Shown piece by piece: positions 41,295 through 50,391 of a DNA stretch of 64,000 nt (the first letter of the stretch is position 1; each line of letters starts with the position of its first letter). A program made the translations under genes and the position numbers. The stretch spans positions 1-64,000 of the forward strand of contig NZ_JACDXU010000005.1 of assembly GCF_020539485.1 (NCBI RefSeq), written 5' to 3'. The stretch is from Fulverythrobacter ferritrahens. Lineage in GTDB: Bacteria > Pseudomonadota > Alphaproteobacteria > Sphingomonadales > Sphingomonadaceae. The notes beneath the pieces are model-generated. The model searched no databases and was not told the origin of the DNA. It saw only the letters and a program-made list of their open reading frames with translations.

Positions 41295-43562
41295 ATGCAA
41301 TTATCGCGCAGAGGGGTGCTGGCAGGGGCGGCCATCGGCGGCGGATTGCTGGTTGCCTGGACATTGCGCCCCCGCCGCTTCGCCCCTCCGCTCAGTGCGG
41401 GCCGCAACGAGGCGAGCTTCGATGCCTGGTTGAAGATCGCAGGCGATGGCGTGATCACCGTGGCCGTGCCCCAGCTCGAAATGGGGCAAGGCGTCACCAC
41501 GATCCTGCCGCAAGTCGTGGCGATGGAACTGGGCGCGGACTGGCGACAGATCGCTGTGGAGCCCACCCCGGTCAGCGGCGCCTATCCCAATCTGCCGCTG
41601 GCGGCGCGCTGGGCGCCCTTGTGGAAGCCTGCCCTGCCCTTCCTGGCGGACGATGCCGATGACTGGCTGGTGCGCCGCTTTGCCGAGGATCACCGCTTCA
41701 TGGTGACGGCGGACGGCACCTCGCTCGCCGCCTATGAGGGGCCTTGCCGCAATGCCGCCGCCGCCGCGCGGGGAATGCTGGCGATGGAAGCAGCGGATCG
41801 CTGGGGCGTGGCCTGGGAAGAATGCGAGGCTGAAGGCGGCTTCATCGTCCACGGCAAGCGCCGCCTCAGCTTCGCCGAACTGGCGCTGGACGCAGCCGGG
41901 CGCACTCCGCCCGATCCGCCGCCCTTGCGTTCCCTCCCTCCCGCCGAAAAGCCGAGCGAGCTGGGCGCGGAAGCCCCGATCTTCTATCCCCGGCTGGACC
42001 TGCCCGCCAAGGTGGACGGATCGCTGCTGTTCGCGGGCGATGTGCGCCTGCCGGACATGGTCTATGCCGCGATTATCCATGGGCCGATCGACCGCTCCAC
42101 GTTGAAGAGCTTCGATGCGCAGGCCGCCGCCGGTTCGCCCGGGCTGGTCGGGATCGTGAAAGGCAAGCGCTGGATCGCGGCCGTGGGCCGCACATGGTTC
42201 GCCGCCGACAAGGCGCTGCGCAAACTGGCCCCCAGCTTCATGGTATCGCGCGGAATCGACAGCGGCCGGATCGAGGATGCACTGGAAAATGCGGTGATGA
42301 AGGGCGCGGCGGAGCGGATCGTGACGCGCGGCGATGGCACGGACCCGATGGGCAAGCCCACCCTGCGCGCGCGCTATGACGTATCCCCCGCGCTCCACGC
42401 CACTCTGGAAACCTCCAGCGCCACGGCCCGGTTGATCGACGGCAGGCTGGAACTGTGGATCGCCACTCAGGCACCCGAACATGCGCGCGAGGCGGCGGCG
42501 AAGGCGCTGGGTATTTCCACCGCCGATGTCGTGCTCTACCCCATGCCAGCAGGCGGCAGTTTCGACCGGCGGCTGGAAGTGGATCACGCCATCGAAGTGG
42601 CGCTGATCGCGCGGGAAGTGGGCCGTCCGGTGCAACTCGTCTGGTCACGCGGGCAGGAGGCTTTGGCCGGGCGCCCACGCACGCCGGTGGCCGCGCTGCT
42701 ATCCGCGAAGACGAGCGAGAGCGGCCATATCGCCGTCTGGCGCGCCAAGCTGGCGCTACCGCCCACGACGCAGGAATTTGGCGAGCGGCAGTTCAACAAT
42801 CTTGCCAGCTGGTCCGCCATCGAGGCGAGCGAGGGCCGGGCCGATCCCATGGCCGTGGAAGGGGCCGATCCGCCCTATGACATGGATCATGTCGCGGTGG
42901 ATCACGTGCCGGTGAATATCGGCCTGCCCACCGGGCGGATGCGCGGCAATGCCCATGGCTACACCTGCTTTTTCACTGAAAGCTTCGTTGACGAGCTGGC
43001 CGCGCTGCACAAGCGGGAGCCGCTGTCATATCGCATGGAAATGCTGGGCCACGATCCGCGCCTTGCCCAATGTTTGCAGCGCGCCGCCCGGCTGGCCGAA
43101 TGGGGCGGCGGCGGAGAACAAAGCGGCCAGGGCCTCGCCTGCCACCGCATGGGCCCCCTGGAGGGCGGCGGGCGCATCGCCGCAATCGCCACGGCCAGCC
43201 AGGGCGAAGGCGGGGTGAAGGTGGAAAAGCTCTCCGTCTCGGTGGATATCGGGCGCATCGTCAATATCGACATCGCTCGCCAGCAGATCGAGGGCGGGCT
43301 GATCTTCGGCATGGGCCTCGCTCTGGGATCGGCGACCGACTACGAACGCGGCCATCCCACTGCCACAAGGCTGGCCGCGCTGGACCTGCCGACCCTGGCC
43401 GATTGCCCGCAGATCGAGGTGGACTTCGTGGATAGCGATGCCGAACCTTTCGATCCGGGCGAGCTGGGCGTGGCCGTGGTGGCCCCGGCCATCGCCAATG
43501 CGCTGTTTTCGGCAACGGGGCTGCGCTTGCGGCGCCTGCCCTTGTTGTCAGGTGGCTTGTAA
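41295..43562 (+). CDS. Tat-exported molybdenum hydroxylase large subunit (IorB-like)
   Basis: The 755-aa protein starts with a twin-arginine-type signal (SRRGVLAGAAIGGGLLVAW) and belongs to the xanthine-dehydrogenase large-subunit family, isoquinoline 1-oxidoreductase beta type. Typical regions are DGVITVAVPQLEMGQGVTT, DVRLPDMVYAAIIHGP, RMRGNAHGYTCFFTESFVDELA and a terminal GELGVAVVAPAIANAL with the catalytic Glu. These enzymes normally pair with a [2Fe-2S] subunit, IorA. None is encoded next to it, so the partner is elsewhere or absent. Substrates of the family are N-heterocycles or aldehydes; here unknown. Confidence 0.87.
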   Translation: MQLSRRGVLAGAAIGGGLLVAWTLRPRRFAPPLSAGRNEASFDAWLKIAGDGVITVAVPQLEMGQGVTTILPQVVAMELGADWRQIAVEPTPVSGAYPNLPLAARWAPLWKPALPFLADDADDWLVRRFAEDHRFMVTADGTSLAAYEGPCRNAAAAARGMLAMEAADRWGVAWEECEAEGGFIVHGKRRLSFAELALDAAGRTPPDPPPLRSLPPAEKPSELGAEAPIFYPRLDLPAKVDGSLLFAGDVRLPDMVYAAIIHGPIDRSTLKSFDAQAAAGSPGLVGIVKGKRWIAAVGRTWFAADKALRKLAPSFMVSRGIDSGRIEDALENAVMKGAAERIVTRGDGTDPMGKPTLRARYDVSPALHATLETSSATARLIDGRLELWIATQAPEHAREAAAKALGISTADVVLYPMPAGGSFDRRLEVDHAIEVALIAREVGRPVQLVWSRGQEALAGRPRTPVAALLSAKTSESGHIAVWRAKLALPPTTQEFGERQFNNLASWSAIEASEGRADPMAVEGADPPYDMDHVAVDHVPVNIGLPTGRMRGNAHGYTCFFTESFVDELAALHKREPLSYRMEMLGHDPRLAQCLQRAARLAEWGGGGEQSGQGLACHRMGPLEGGGRIAAIATASQGEGGVKVEKLSVSVDIGRIVNIDIARQQIEGGLIFGMGLALGSATDYERGHPTATRLAALDLPTLADCPQIEVDFVDSDAEPFDPGELGVAVVAPAIANALFSATGLRLRRLPLLSGGL

Positions 43563-43588
43563 GGCAAGGCAACCTATGGGCCTTTCAC

Positions 43589-44614
43589 ATGACTTATACT
43601 GAACAGAAACTCCCTGCCGATCATCCCCCCGTCCGCACGGGCGGCGTGGGCGTGCTGCTGATCAATCTCGGCACACCGGATGCGCCTACTCCGGCGGCAG
43701 TGAAGCGCTATCTGGCGGAGTTCCTGTCCGATCCGCGCGTGGTGGAAATCCCTGCGCTGCTGTGGCAGCCGATCCTGCGCGGGATCATCCTGAACACGCG
43801 CCCGAAGAAATCGGCCCATGCCTATCAGCAGGTGTGGACCGAGAAGGGTTCCCCCCTCGCCGCGATCACTGCCGAACAGGCCGAAGCCCTGCAGGCCCGG
43901 CTGGGCAGTACAGCCGTGGTCCGCTGGGGCATGCGCTATGGCAATCCCTCCATCCCCCAGGAGCTGAAGGCGCTGATGGATCAGGGGTGCGACCGTATCC
44001 TGCTGGCCCCGCTCTATCCGCAATATGCCGCCGCCACCAATGCCACGGTGATGGACAAGGTCAGCGACACGATGCGCGCTATGCGCTGGCAGCCCGCGCT
44101 GCGCGTCCTGCCGCCCTATTATGACGATCCCGTCCATATCGCCGCGCTGGCAAGGGATCTGGGGGCGCAACTGGATGCGCTGGATTTCGAGCCGGAAGTG
44201 CTGCTGCTGAGCTTCCACGGCATGCCGGAGCGCACGCTGCATCTGGGCGATCCCTACCACTGCCAATGCCAGAAGACCGCGCGCCTGCTGGGCGAGGCAC
44301 TGGGGCGGCCTCGCCTGCGAATCGACACGACCTTCCAATCCCGCTTCGGCCGCGCCAAATGGCTGGAACCGGCCACTGACGTGGTGCTGGAAGTAGAGGC
44401 GAAGGCGGGCACGAAGCGTATGGCCGTGGCCGCGCCGGGCTTTTCTGCCGATTGCCTGGAAACGCTGGAGGAACTGGCGATCCGGGGCCGCGATCAGTTC
44501 ATGGCGGCAGGCGGGGAGCGATATGCCACGCTGGCCTGCCTCAATGCGGGCGAGGCGGGAATGGATATGCTGGAAGCGCTGGTGCGGCGCGAACTGGCGG
44601 GGTGGGTCGAATGA
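43589..44614 (+). CDS. hemH: ferrochelatase
   Basis: The 341-aa enzyme inserts Fe2+ into protoporphyrin IX in the last step of haem synthesis. The family markers are VLLINLGTPDAP at the N-terminus, RYGNPSI, LLAPLYPQYAAAT, LLSFHGMPERTL with the metal-binding His, and PGFSADCLETLEEL with the catalytic Glu. It lies 26 bp after the molybdenum protein. No other haem gene is near. Confidence 0.97.
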   Translation: MTYTEQKLPADHPPVRTGGVGVLLINLGTPDAPTPAAVKRYLAEFLSDPRVVEIPALLWQPILRGIILNTRPKKSAHAYQQVWTEKGSPLAAITAEQAEALQARLGSTAVVRWGMRYGNPSIPQELKALMDQGCDRILLAPLYPQYAAATNATVMDKVSDTMRAMRWQPALRVLPPYYDDPVHIAALARDLGAQLDALDFEPEVLLLSFHGMPERTLHLGDPYHCQCQKTARLLGEALGRPRLRIDTTFQSRFGRAKWLEPATDVVLEVEAKAGTKRMAVAAPGFSADCLETLEELAIRGRDQFMAAGGERYATLACLNAGEAGMDMLEALVRRELAGWVE

Positions 44615-44657
44615 CCACACAACCTTGGATGCCTGCGGGAGAGGTTTTGGGGGCCAC

Positions 44658-45170
44658 TCACCCCCGCGCCCAATCCTCCACTTCCAGCGCCAGATCCACG
44701 CTGTCCAGCCATTCCCCGCCAATATACCAGCTCTTCTCGCGATAGCCGGTTTCGGCAAAACCCAGCCGCCTGAGCAGTCTCAGGCTCGCCTCGTTGCGCG
44801 GATCGACATCGGCGATGGCGCGGGCCAGCAGATGGGTGGTGAAGCCCCGTTCCAGAATGGCGCGCAGCGCTTCCTGCGCGAAGCCCTGGCCCCAACAATC
44901 GGGATGGAGGACATAGCCCACGGCCGGAAAGCGGTGGAAGCCCGCCTTGCCGATTACGCGGCCCTGATGTTCGACGATGAAATCCTCGCCCTCTTCCGGG
45001 CGGATCGCCATCATGCCGGCCAGCCATTTGCGGGTAATGTCGGGCGAGGAATGGGGCAGGGTTGACCAATAGGCCATGGCCCGCGCGTCGCTCAGGATCC
45101 TGTGCAGCCCCTCAAGATCGCCCTCGGCAGCGGGGCGCAGGATCAGGCGTTCGGTCAGGATAATGGCCAT
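44658..45170 (-). CDS. GNAT-family N-acetyltransferase (RimJ/RimL type)
   Basis: The 170-aa protein has the GNAT fold of the ribosomal-protein-acetyltransferase type: LTERLILRPAAEGDLEGL at the start, VGYVLHPDCWGQGFAQEALRAIL for acetyl-CoA binding and NEASLRLLRRLGF near the end. The ATG at 45170 gives the usual start; an upstream in-frame codon adds unrelated residues. It converges with hemH. The acetylated target is unknown. Confidence 0.9.
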   Translation of the reverse strand: MAIILTERLILRPAAEGDLEGLHRILSDARAMAYWSTLPHSSPDITRKWLAGMMAIRPEEGEDFIVEHQGRVIGKAGFHRFPAVGYVLHPDCWGQGFAQEALRAILERGFTTHLLARAIADVDPRNEASLRLLRRLGFAETGYREKSWYIGGEWLDSVDLALEVEDWARG

Positions 45171-45234
45171 GGCCGGACCTATCGCCCGCCGCGCACTATC
45201 GCGCAAGCAGGCGGCAGGCCCGGCTCAGGAAGAT

Positions 45235-45801
45235 TTACTTGAGAACCACGATCACCACGCGGCGATTTGCCGCGCGACCGGCGGCCGTGTTGTTCTGGGA
45301 AACGGGGGCTTCCTCGCCATAAGAAATGGTCGCCATGCGGCTCAGCGGAACGCCGGCCTTGTAGAGCACCAGCCGCACGGCCTCGGCCCGTTCCATGCCC
45401 AGCTTCTGGTTATAGGCAAGGGAGCCGGTCGAATCGGTGTGGCCCTGAATTTCGAGATAGGTGGCGGTATTTTCCGCCTTGAGCTGGCTGACGAGTTCCG
45501 CGAGCCGCTGCTGCCCCGCCGGAGAGACGTGAGCGCGGTTGCTGTCGAACTTCACCGCGTCGTCAGAAAGAACCACATCGTAAGCGAACTTGCCTTCGGC
45601 CAGCTTGCCCGCCGCAATCGCGCGTTCCAGCGCTTCGCGACTGGTCTTGTCGATCTGGTCCATCCGCTGGTCCGCCTTGTCCATGCGGGCGTTCTGCCGG
45701 GCTTCCAGATCTGACACACGCTCCTTCACGTAACCTTTGGTGGCGCAGCCGGATACGGCCAGAGCTACCACGGCAAGAAGCGCGGTATGGGAAAGACGCA
45801 T
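45235..45801 (-). CDS. OmpA-family lipoprotein
   Basis: The 188-aa protein has a lipobox VSGC at about residue 19 and a short coiled coil (RVSDLEARQNARMDKADQRMDQI). A C-terminal OmpA/MotB peptidoglycan-binding domain follows (LEIQGHTDSTGSLAYNQKLGMERAEAVR). It should anchor the outer membrane to the wall, like Pal but with an added coiled-coil linker. No tol genes are nearby. Confidence 0.92.
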   Translation of the reverse strand: MRLSHTALLAVVALAVSGCATKGYVKERVSDLEARQNARMDKADQRMDQIDKTSREALERAIAAGKLAEGKFAYDVVLSDDAVKFDSNRAHVSPAGQQRLAELVSQLKAENTATYLEIQGHTDSTGSLAYNQKLGMERAEAVRLVLYKAGVPLSRMATISYGEEAPVSQNNTAAGRAANRRVVIVVLK

Positions 45802-45957
45802 TGAATTCTCCAGTCAGGCGACCTGATTTGTTTTATAGCTGCGCGCGCCAATCGGGCACACGCCGCCAAGCATGGCACTGGTGCCGCGCGGCTGGACGCA
45901 GCTACAGCATTAAGGGTTAATGCGGTGTCTTTTTGCGGTAAAATGCTTGAAACATCG

Positions 45958-46143
45958 TCAGAAATCGACCGCGATGCCGTCTTTCACCCAGTCGCCATAG
46001 CGCGTCGGGCTGAGTCCCTGCGGGTCTTCGGCGGGCTTGGCTTCCTGCGGCGCGGGCACCGGGGTGTTTTCCCAATGATCGGGCTTCTTGAAAGGCCGGG
46101 GCCGCTGTGTTGCGCGCTTTGTCGTGGGGGCAGGACGGGTCAT
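45958..46143 (-). CDS. DUF1674/SDHAF4-like succinate dehydrogenase assembly factor
   Basis: The 61-aa protein has a basic Pro-rich N-terminal half and the conserved end SPTRYGDWVKDGIAVDF of the SDHAF4/DUF1674 family. In eukaryotes SDHAF4 guards flavinylated succinate dehydrogenase subunit A before assembly. Bacterial members are presumed similar. It is divergent from the rRNA methyltransferase gene, with only 53 bp between starts. Confidence 0.9.
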   Translation of the reverse strand: MTRPAPTTKRATQRPRPFKKPDHWENTPVPAPQEAKPAEDPQGLSPTRYGDWVKDGIAVDF

Positions 46144-46196
46144 GGGAGCAAGATGGGCGCGCTGGCGCTGCGATGCAATGGCGGATAGGGGAAGCC

Positions 46197-47441
46197 ATGG
46201 CTGACATACCCGGACTTCCCGCGCGCCGTGCCGCGCTCAAGCTCACCGATGCCGTGCTGCGTCGGGGCGAAACGCTCGACATTGCCGCCCATGCGGCCTT
46301 GCAGGGCCTGCAAAGCGGTGCGGACAAGGCACTGGCGCGCGCGCTGGCTGCCGAAGTGCTGCGCTGGCTGACCGATCTGGACGCGCTGATCGATTCGGCC
46401 ACCCGGCAGATATTGCCCGACGATGCCAAGCCGCGCGCCGTGCTGCGGCTGATGCTGGCGGGCTGGCTGCGGCTGGATACGCCGCCCCATGCCGTGGTTG
46501 CCACTGCGCTGCCCCTGCTCACCGGCGGCCCGCGCAGGCTGGCGCATGGCGTCTTCGGCGCTCTGGTAAGGAAGGGCGTGACCCTGCCTGCCATGCCGAC
46601 CCTGCCCGATGGAGTGGCCGGGCGCTGGGGCGAACGATCCGCCGCCATCGCCGCCGCCCTTGCCGAACCGCCGCCGCTGGACCTCTCGCTGCGCGATGCG
46701 GCCCAAACCGAACAATGGGCCGAAAAGCTCGGGGGCCTCTCGCTGCTACCCGGCCATATCCGCCTGCCGCGCGGCACGGCGGTGGAAGATCTGGAGGGCT
46801 TTTCCGAAGGCGCATGGTGGGTGCAGGATCTCGCCGCCAGTCTGCCTGCCCGTGTGCTGGGCGTGGGGATGGGGCAGGGCAAGGGCCGCCGCGTGCTGGA
46901 CCTGTGCGCCGCGCCGGGGGGCAAGACATTGCAACTCGCCGCCGCCGGCTGGGATGTGACCGCGCTCGACATGGGCCCCAAGCGGATGGCGCGGCTGAAG
47001 GAGAACCTCGCCCGCATCGGCCTTTCCGCCACCACGGTGGTGGCCGACATGCTGGAATGGGAACCCGACGCGCCCTTCGATGCCGTGCTGCTCGATGCGC
47101 CCTGCACCGCTACCGGCACCTGCCGTCGCCATCCGGATGTGCTCCACCGGATCGGCCCGCGCCAGATCGAGGACATGGCCGAACTGCAATCGCGCCTGAT
47201 CGAACGCGCTGCCCGCTGGATCGTGCCGGGGGGCCAGCTGGTCTATGCCGTCTGCTCGCTCGAACGCGAGGAGGGGGAGGAACAGGCCGCCCGTGCGGGG
47301 CTGCGCACGGAAGCGATCCCGGCATCGCTGCTGCCGCAGGGTGTTACGCCCACGGCCGAAGGCTGGGTGCGGACGGACCCCGGAATGCTGCCCGAAGCGG
47401 GCGGACTGGACGGCTTCTTCATCGCCCGCTTCCGGGCCTGA
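46197..47441 (+). CDS. RsmB/NOP2-type RNA (cytosine-5) methyltransferase
   Basis: The 414-aa protein has an N-terminal NusB-like helical domain (RAALKLTDAVLRRGETLDIAAH) and a SAM-dependent methyltransferase domain. VLDLCAAPGGKTLQLAAAG binds SAM. DAPCTATGTCRRHPDV and YAVCSLEREEGEEQ hold the two cysteines of the m5C mechanism. The start at 46197 follows AGGGGAAG. The target is probably 16S rRNA, as for RsmB. It converges with msrA, the stops 2 bp apart. Confidence 0.93.
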   Translation: MADIPGLPARRAALKLTDAVLRRGETLDIAAHAALQGLQSGADKALARALAAEVLRWLTDLDALIDSATRQILPDDAKPRAVLRLMLAGWLRLDTPPHAVVATALPLLTGGPRRLAHGVFGALVRKGVTLPAMPTLPDGVAGRWGERSAAIAAALAEPPPLDLSLRDAAQTEQWAEKLGGLSLLPGHIRLPRGTAVEDLEGFSEGAWWVQDLAASLPARVLGVGMGQGKGRRVLDLCAAPGGKTLQLAAAGWDVTALDMGPKRMARLKENLARIGLSATTVVADMLEWEPDAPFDAVLLDAPCTATGTCRRHPDVLHRIGPRQIEDMAELQSRLIERAARWIVPGGQLVYAVCSLEREEGEEQAARAGLRTEAIPASLLPQGVTPTAEGWVRTDPGMLPEAGGLDGFFIARFRA

Positions 47442-47443
47442 GA

Positions 47444-47983
47444 TCAGCTTTCCTTCACCCGCTGCGCAAAGCCCTTGCGCAATTTGGCGAGCTTGGGCGG
47501 GATCACGGCAAGGCAATAGGGGTTACGCTGGCCTTCGCCCTGCCAATATTCCTGATGATAGTCCTCGGCCGGATACCATTCGGCCGGGCCTTCAATCGTG
47601 GTGACCACCTTGCCGCCATGCTCGGCATTCGCCCGCGCGATCGCGGCCTCCGCCTCGGCGCGCTGGGCGTCGTCCAGCGGGAAGATGGCGGAGCGATATT
47701 GCGTGCCGATATCGTTGCCCTGCCGGTTCAGCTGCGTGGGATCATGGGTGGCCATGAATACATCCAGCAGATCGGCATAGGAGATTACCGCCGGATCGAA
47801 GGTGATGCGGATCGCCTCGGCATGGCCGGTATCGCCTGAACAGACCTGCTTGTAGGTGGGGTTGGGAACGCTGCCGCCAATATAGCCGCTTTCCACTTCC
47901 TCCACCCCGGCGCACATGCGGAAGACCGCTTCCGTGCACCAGAAGCATCCGCCGGCGACAATGGCCGTTTCACTTGCGCTCAT
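47444..47983 (-). CDS. msrA: peptide-methionine (S)-S-oxide reductase MsrA
   Basis: The 179-aa enzyme repairs methionine-S-sulfoxide. The catalytic GGCFWCTEAVF is at residues 11-21. ESGYIGG, GHAEAIRITFDP and YHQEYW complete the family pattern. The start at 47983 gives the compact cytoplasmic form; the longer frame is not needed. Near the C-terminus no extra cysteine pair is evident, so recycling would use another reductant arrangement. Confidence 0.96.
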   Translation of the reverse strand: MSASETAIVAGGCFWCTEAVFRMCAGVEEVESGYIGGSVPNPTYKQVCSGDTGHAEAIRITFDPAVISYADLLDVFMATHDPTQLNRQGNDIGTQYRSAIFPLDDAQRAEAEAAIARANAEHGGKVVTTIEGPAEWYPAEDYHQEYWQGEGQRNPYCLAVIPPKLAKLRKGFAQRVKES

Positions 47984-48093
47984 TGTGGGATCTCCTTTGC
48001 TCCGAAAGATAGGAAGCCGATGGCCGCTTGTCATCCGCACCTCTTCCCGTAGAGTTCCCGCCAAGATGGACTGACTCCACGGGGAGAGGATCG

Positions 48094-48945
48094 ATGAGGA
48101 AATTTGTAAGCCTTGCCGCTGGCGCAGTGCTGGTCGCAACGGGGCTGGCTGCCACCCCTGCCCTGGCCCAGTCGAAAGAGGCAGCAGTGCCCGCCAATCC
48201 TGCACTGGATGCGGCGCTCGCCTCGAAAATCCGGGGCGATGACGGCAAGCGCGACAAATTCCGTCACCCGCGCGAAACGCTGGCCTTCTTCGGCGTGGAA
48301 CCGGGCATGACCGTGGTGGACTATATGCCCAATGGCTGGTGGTACACGCGCGTGCTGGTGCCCTATCTGGGCAAGGACGGGGCCTATATCGGGATGAACC
48401 CCGATGTCTCGAACCAGACCGGCTATATGAAGAATACCTATGACGATGTGGCCGGCAAGCTCGCCGCCGAACACGCCAAATGGGCCGGCCCGAACGATGC
48501 GAAAGTTTCCGGCTTCAACGTCAATGTCGTGCCCGAAGGGCTGGACGGCACGGTGGACCGGGTGCTGATCTTCCGCGAAGTCCACAACATGTTCCGCTTC
48601 GACTGGCTGCGCCGCGATCTGGCGATCATGCGCAAGATGCTGAAGCCGGACGGGCTGATCGGCATTACCGACCACCGAGTGGCCGAAAACGTACCCTTCG
48701 AGCGGAGCGACGGCAGCAAGGGCTATATGCGCGAAAGCGATGTGATCGCCCTGTTCGCCGCCAGCGGGTTCGACCTTGTCGCCAAGAGCGAGATCAACGC
48801 CAATCCCAAGGATACGACCGACTGGCCGATCGGCGTGTGGGAATTGCCGCCCAGCTATGCCGGGGCTGACGATGCCAAGAAGGCGAAGATGGACGCGATC
48901 GGCGAAAGCGACCGCATGACGATGGTGTTCCGCAAACGCCCCTGA
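48094..48945 (+). CDS. secreted SAM-methyltransferase-fold protein
   Basis: The 283-aa protein has a clear Sec signal peptide (FVSLAAGAVLVATGLAATPALAQ, cut near residue 27) in front of a class I methyltransferase fold of the COG4798 type. Motif I is degenerate (VVDYMPNGWWYTRVLVPYLG), and RVLIFREVHNMFRFDWLRRDLAIMRKMLKPDGLIGITDH follows. The start at 48094 has GGGGAGAGG. A methyltransferase fold outside the cytoplasm has no obvious SAM supply. It may use the fold for another purpose or be a misread signal. Function unknown. Confidence 0.85.
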   Translation: MRKFVSLAAGAVLVATGLAATPALAQSKEAAVPANPALDAALASKIRGDDGKRDKFRHPRETLAFFGVEPGMTVVDYMPNGWWYTRVLVPYLGKDGAYIGMNPDVSNQTGYMKNTYDDVAGKLAAEHAKWAGPNDAKVSGFNVNVVPEGLDGTVDRVLIFREVHNMFRFDWLRRDLAIMRKMLKPDGLIGITDHRVAENVPFERSDGSKGYMRESDVIALFAASGFDLVAKSEINANPKDTTDWPIGVWELPPSYAGADDAKKAKMDAIGESDRMTMVFRKRP

Positions 48946-49039
48946 TTGTCCGCCCTTATCCTCCGCTTGGACAGGGCCTTGGACAGGCTGGCGCCCCCGC
49001 GATAGGATCGGCCTGCCGTCCAATCGGGGGGAGACTGCC

Positions 49040-49492
49040 GTGATTCGTGCCGCCGTAATCCTGTGTGCCGCCCTGTCGCTCGCCGCCTGCCAGGTCGCAA
49101 AGGAACCGCCCGCCACACAGATCGAGCAGCAGGCCGTCCTGGCCGCGCTGGCCGAAAGCACGGCGGGCTGGAACAGCGGCAATATTGACCGGTTCATCGG
49201 CGTCTATTCCGAAGATCCGCAGGCCACTTACGTCACCAGCGAAGGGCTGGTGCGCGGGCGCAAGGCGCTGGCGGAGCGTTATTCCGCCAAATATGATTTC
49301 GCCAATCCCGCCGCGCGCGGATCGCTGAGCCTGGAAACACTGGACTTCCGCCTGCTGGATGCCAGCCATGCGCTCTATATCGGGCGCTATACGCTGGTCT
49401 ATCCTGACGGGAAGATGGCCAGCGGCCCGACCAGCCTCGTCCTCCAGAAAGAGGCCGGCGGATGGAAGATCATCGCCGACCATTCGAGCTAG
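49040..49492 (+). CDS. SnoaL/DUF4440-like lipoprotein
   Basis: The 150-aa product starts with GTG after GGGGGGAG and has a lipobox LAAC. The mature part is NTF2-like (STAGWNSGNIDRFIGVYSEDPQATYVTSEGLVRGRKALAERY, ending GGWKIIADHSS). It stands alone between the methyltransferase-fold protein and aguB. An envelope binding or protective role is possible; no reaction can be assigned. Confidence 0.82.
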   Translation: MIRAAVILCAALSLAACQVAKEPPATQIEQQAVLAALAESTAGWNSGNIDRFIGVYSEDPQATYVTSEGLVRGRKALAERYSAKYDFANPAARGSLSLETLDFRLLDASHALYIGRYTLVYPDGKMASGPTSLVLQKEAGGWKIIADHSS

Positions 49493-49533
49493 AGGCCTAG
49501 ACTTGGCCAACAGGGGGCAATAGGTCGCCAGCC

Positions 49534-50385
49534 ATGAGACAGATCACCGTTGCCGCGCTGCAGCTTGCCCTCAATGCCGAGGACGAGCGGGACAATATCG
49601 CCGCCGTCGGCGCCCTGGTGGAGGAAGCCTCCGCCGGCGGCGCGCAGATCGTGCTGCCGCCTGAACTGTTTTCCGGCACCTATTTCTGCAAGGTCGAGGA
49701 TGAGGCGCTGTTCGCGCTCGCCCGCCCGACGCTGGAACATCCCTCCGTCATTGCCATGTGCAATCTGGCGCGGGCGCTGAAAGTGGCCATCCCCACCAGC
49801 TTCTTCGAGCGGGACGGGCACCATTATTACAACACTATCGCGATGATCGGCCCCGATGGGGAAATCATGGGCACTTATCGCAAGAGCCACATCCCCGATG
49901 GGCCGGGTTACGAGGAAAAATACTATTTCCGCCCCGGCAATGACGGATTCAAGGCCTGGGACCTGTTCGGCACCCGCGTGGGCGTGGGCATCTGCTGGGA
50001 CCAGTGGTATCCCGAATGCGCCCGCGCCATGGCGCTGCTGGGGGCAGAAGTGCTGTTCTATCCCACGGCCATCGGGTCTGAACCCTATGATCCCGAACTC
50101 GATACCAGCCGCATCTGGCGCCGGGCGATGATCGGCCATTCAGTAGCCAATTGCATGCCGGTGGTCGCGGCCAATCGTATCGGCACGGAAGATGGACAGG
50201 TCTTCTACGGCCATAGCTTCATCTGCGACGAATGGGGCGACATGGTGTGCGAATATGGCTCGGGCGAAAGCGGGGTGCTGCTCACTACGCTGAACCTGGA
50301 CCGCGCCGCCCGCCACCGCGCAGGCATGGGCTTTTTCCGTGACCGGCGGCCCGATCTCTACGCCCGCCTCGCGCGCGACGAATAA
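49534..50385 (+). CDS. aguB: N-carbamoylputrescine amidase
   Basis: The 283-aa carbon-nitrogen hydrolase has the Glu-Lys-Cys triad: Glu in LPPELFSGTYFC, Lys in GTYRKSHIPDGPGYEEKYYF, Cys in GVGICWDQWYPE. The sequence style is that of AguB, which makes putrescine from N-carbamoylputrescine. The partner agmatine deiminase (aguA) is not in the window. folK follows after 6 bp. Confidence 0.92.
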   Translation: MRQITVAALQLALNAEDERDNIAAVGALVEEASAGGAQIVLPPELFSGTYFCKVEDEALFALARPTLEHPSVIAMCNLARALKVAIPTSFFERDGHHYYNTIAMIGPDGEIMGTYRKSHIPDGPGYEEKYYFRPGNDGFKAWDLFGTRVGVGICWDQWYPECARAMALLGAEVLFYPTAIGSEPYDPELDTSRIWRRAMIGHSVANCMPVVAANRIGTEDGQVFYGHSFICDEWGDMVCEYGSGESGVLLTTLNLDRAARHRAGMGFFRDRRPDLYARLARDE

Positions 50386-50391
50386 ACCGCC

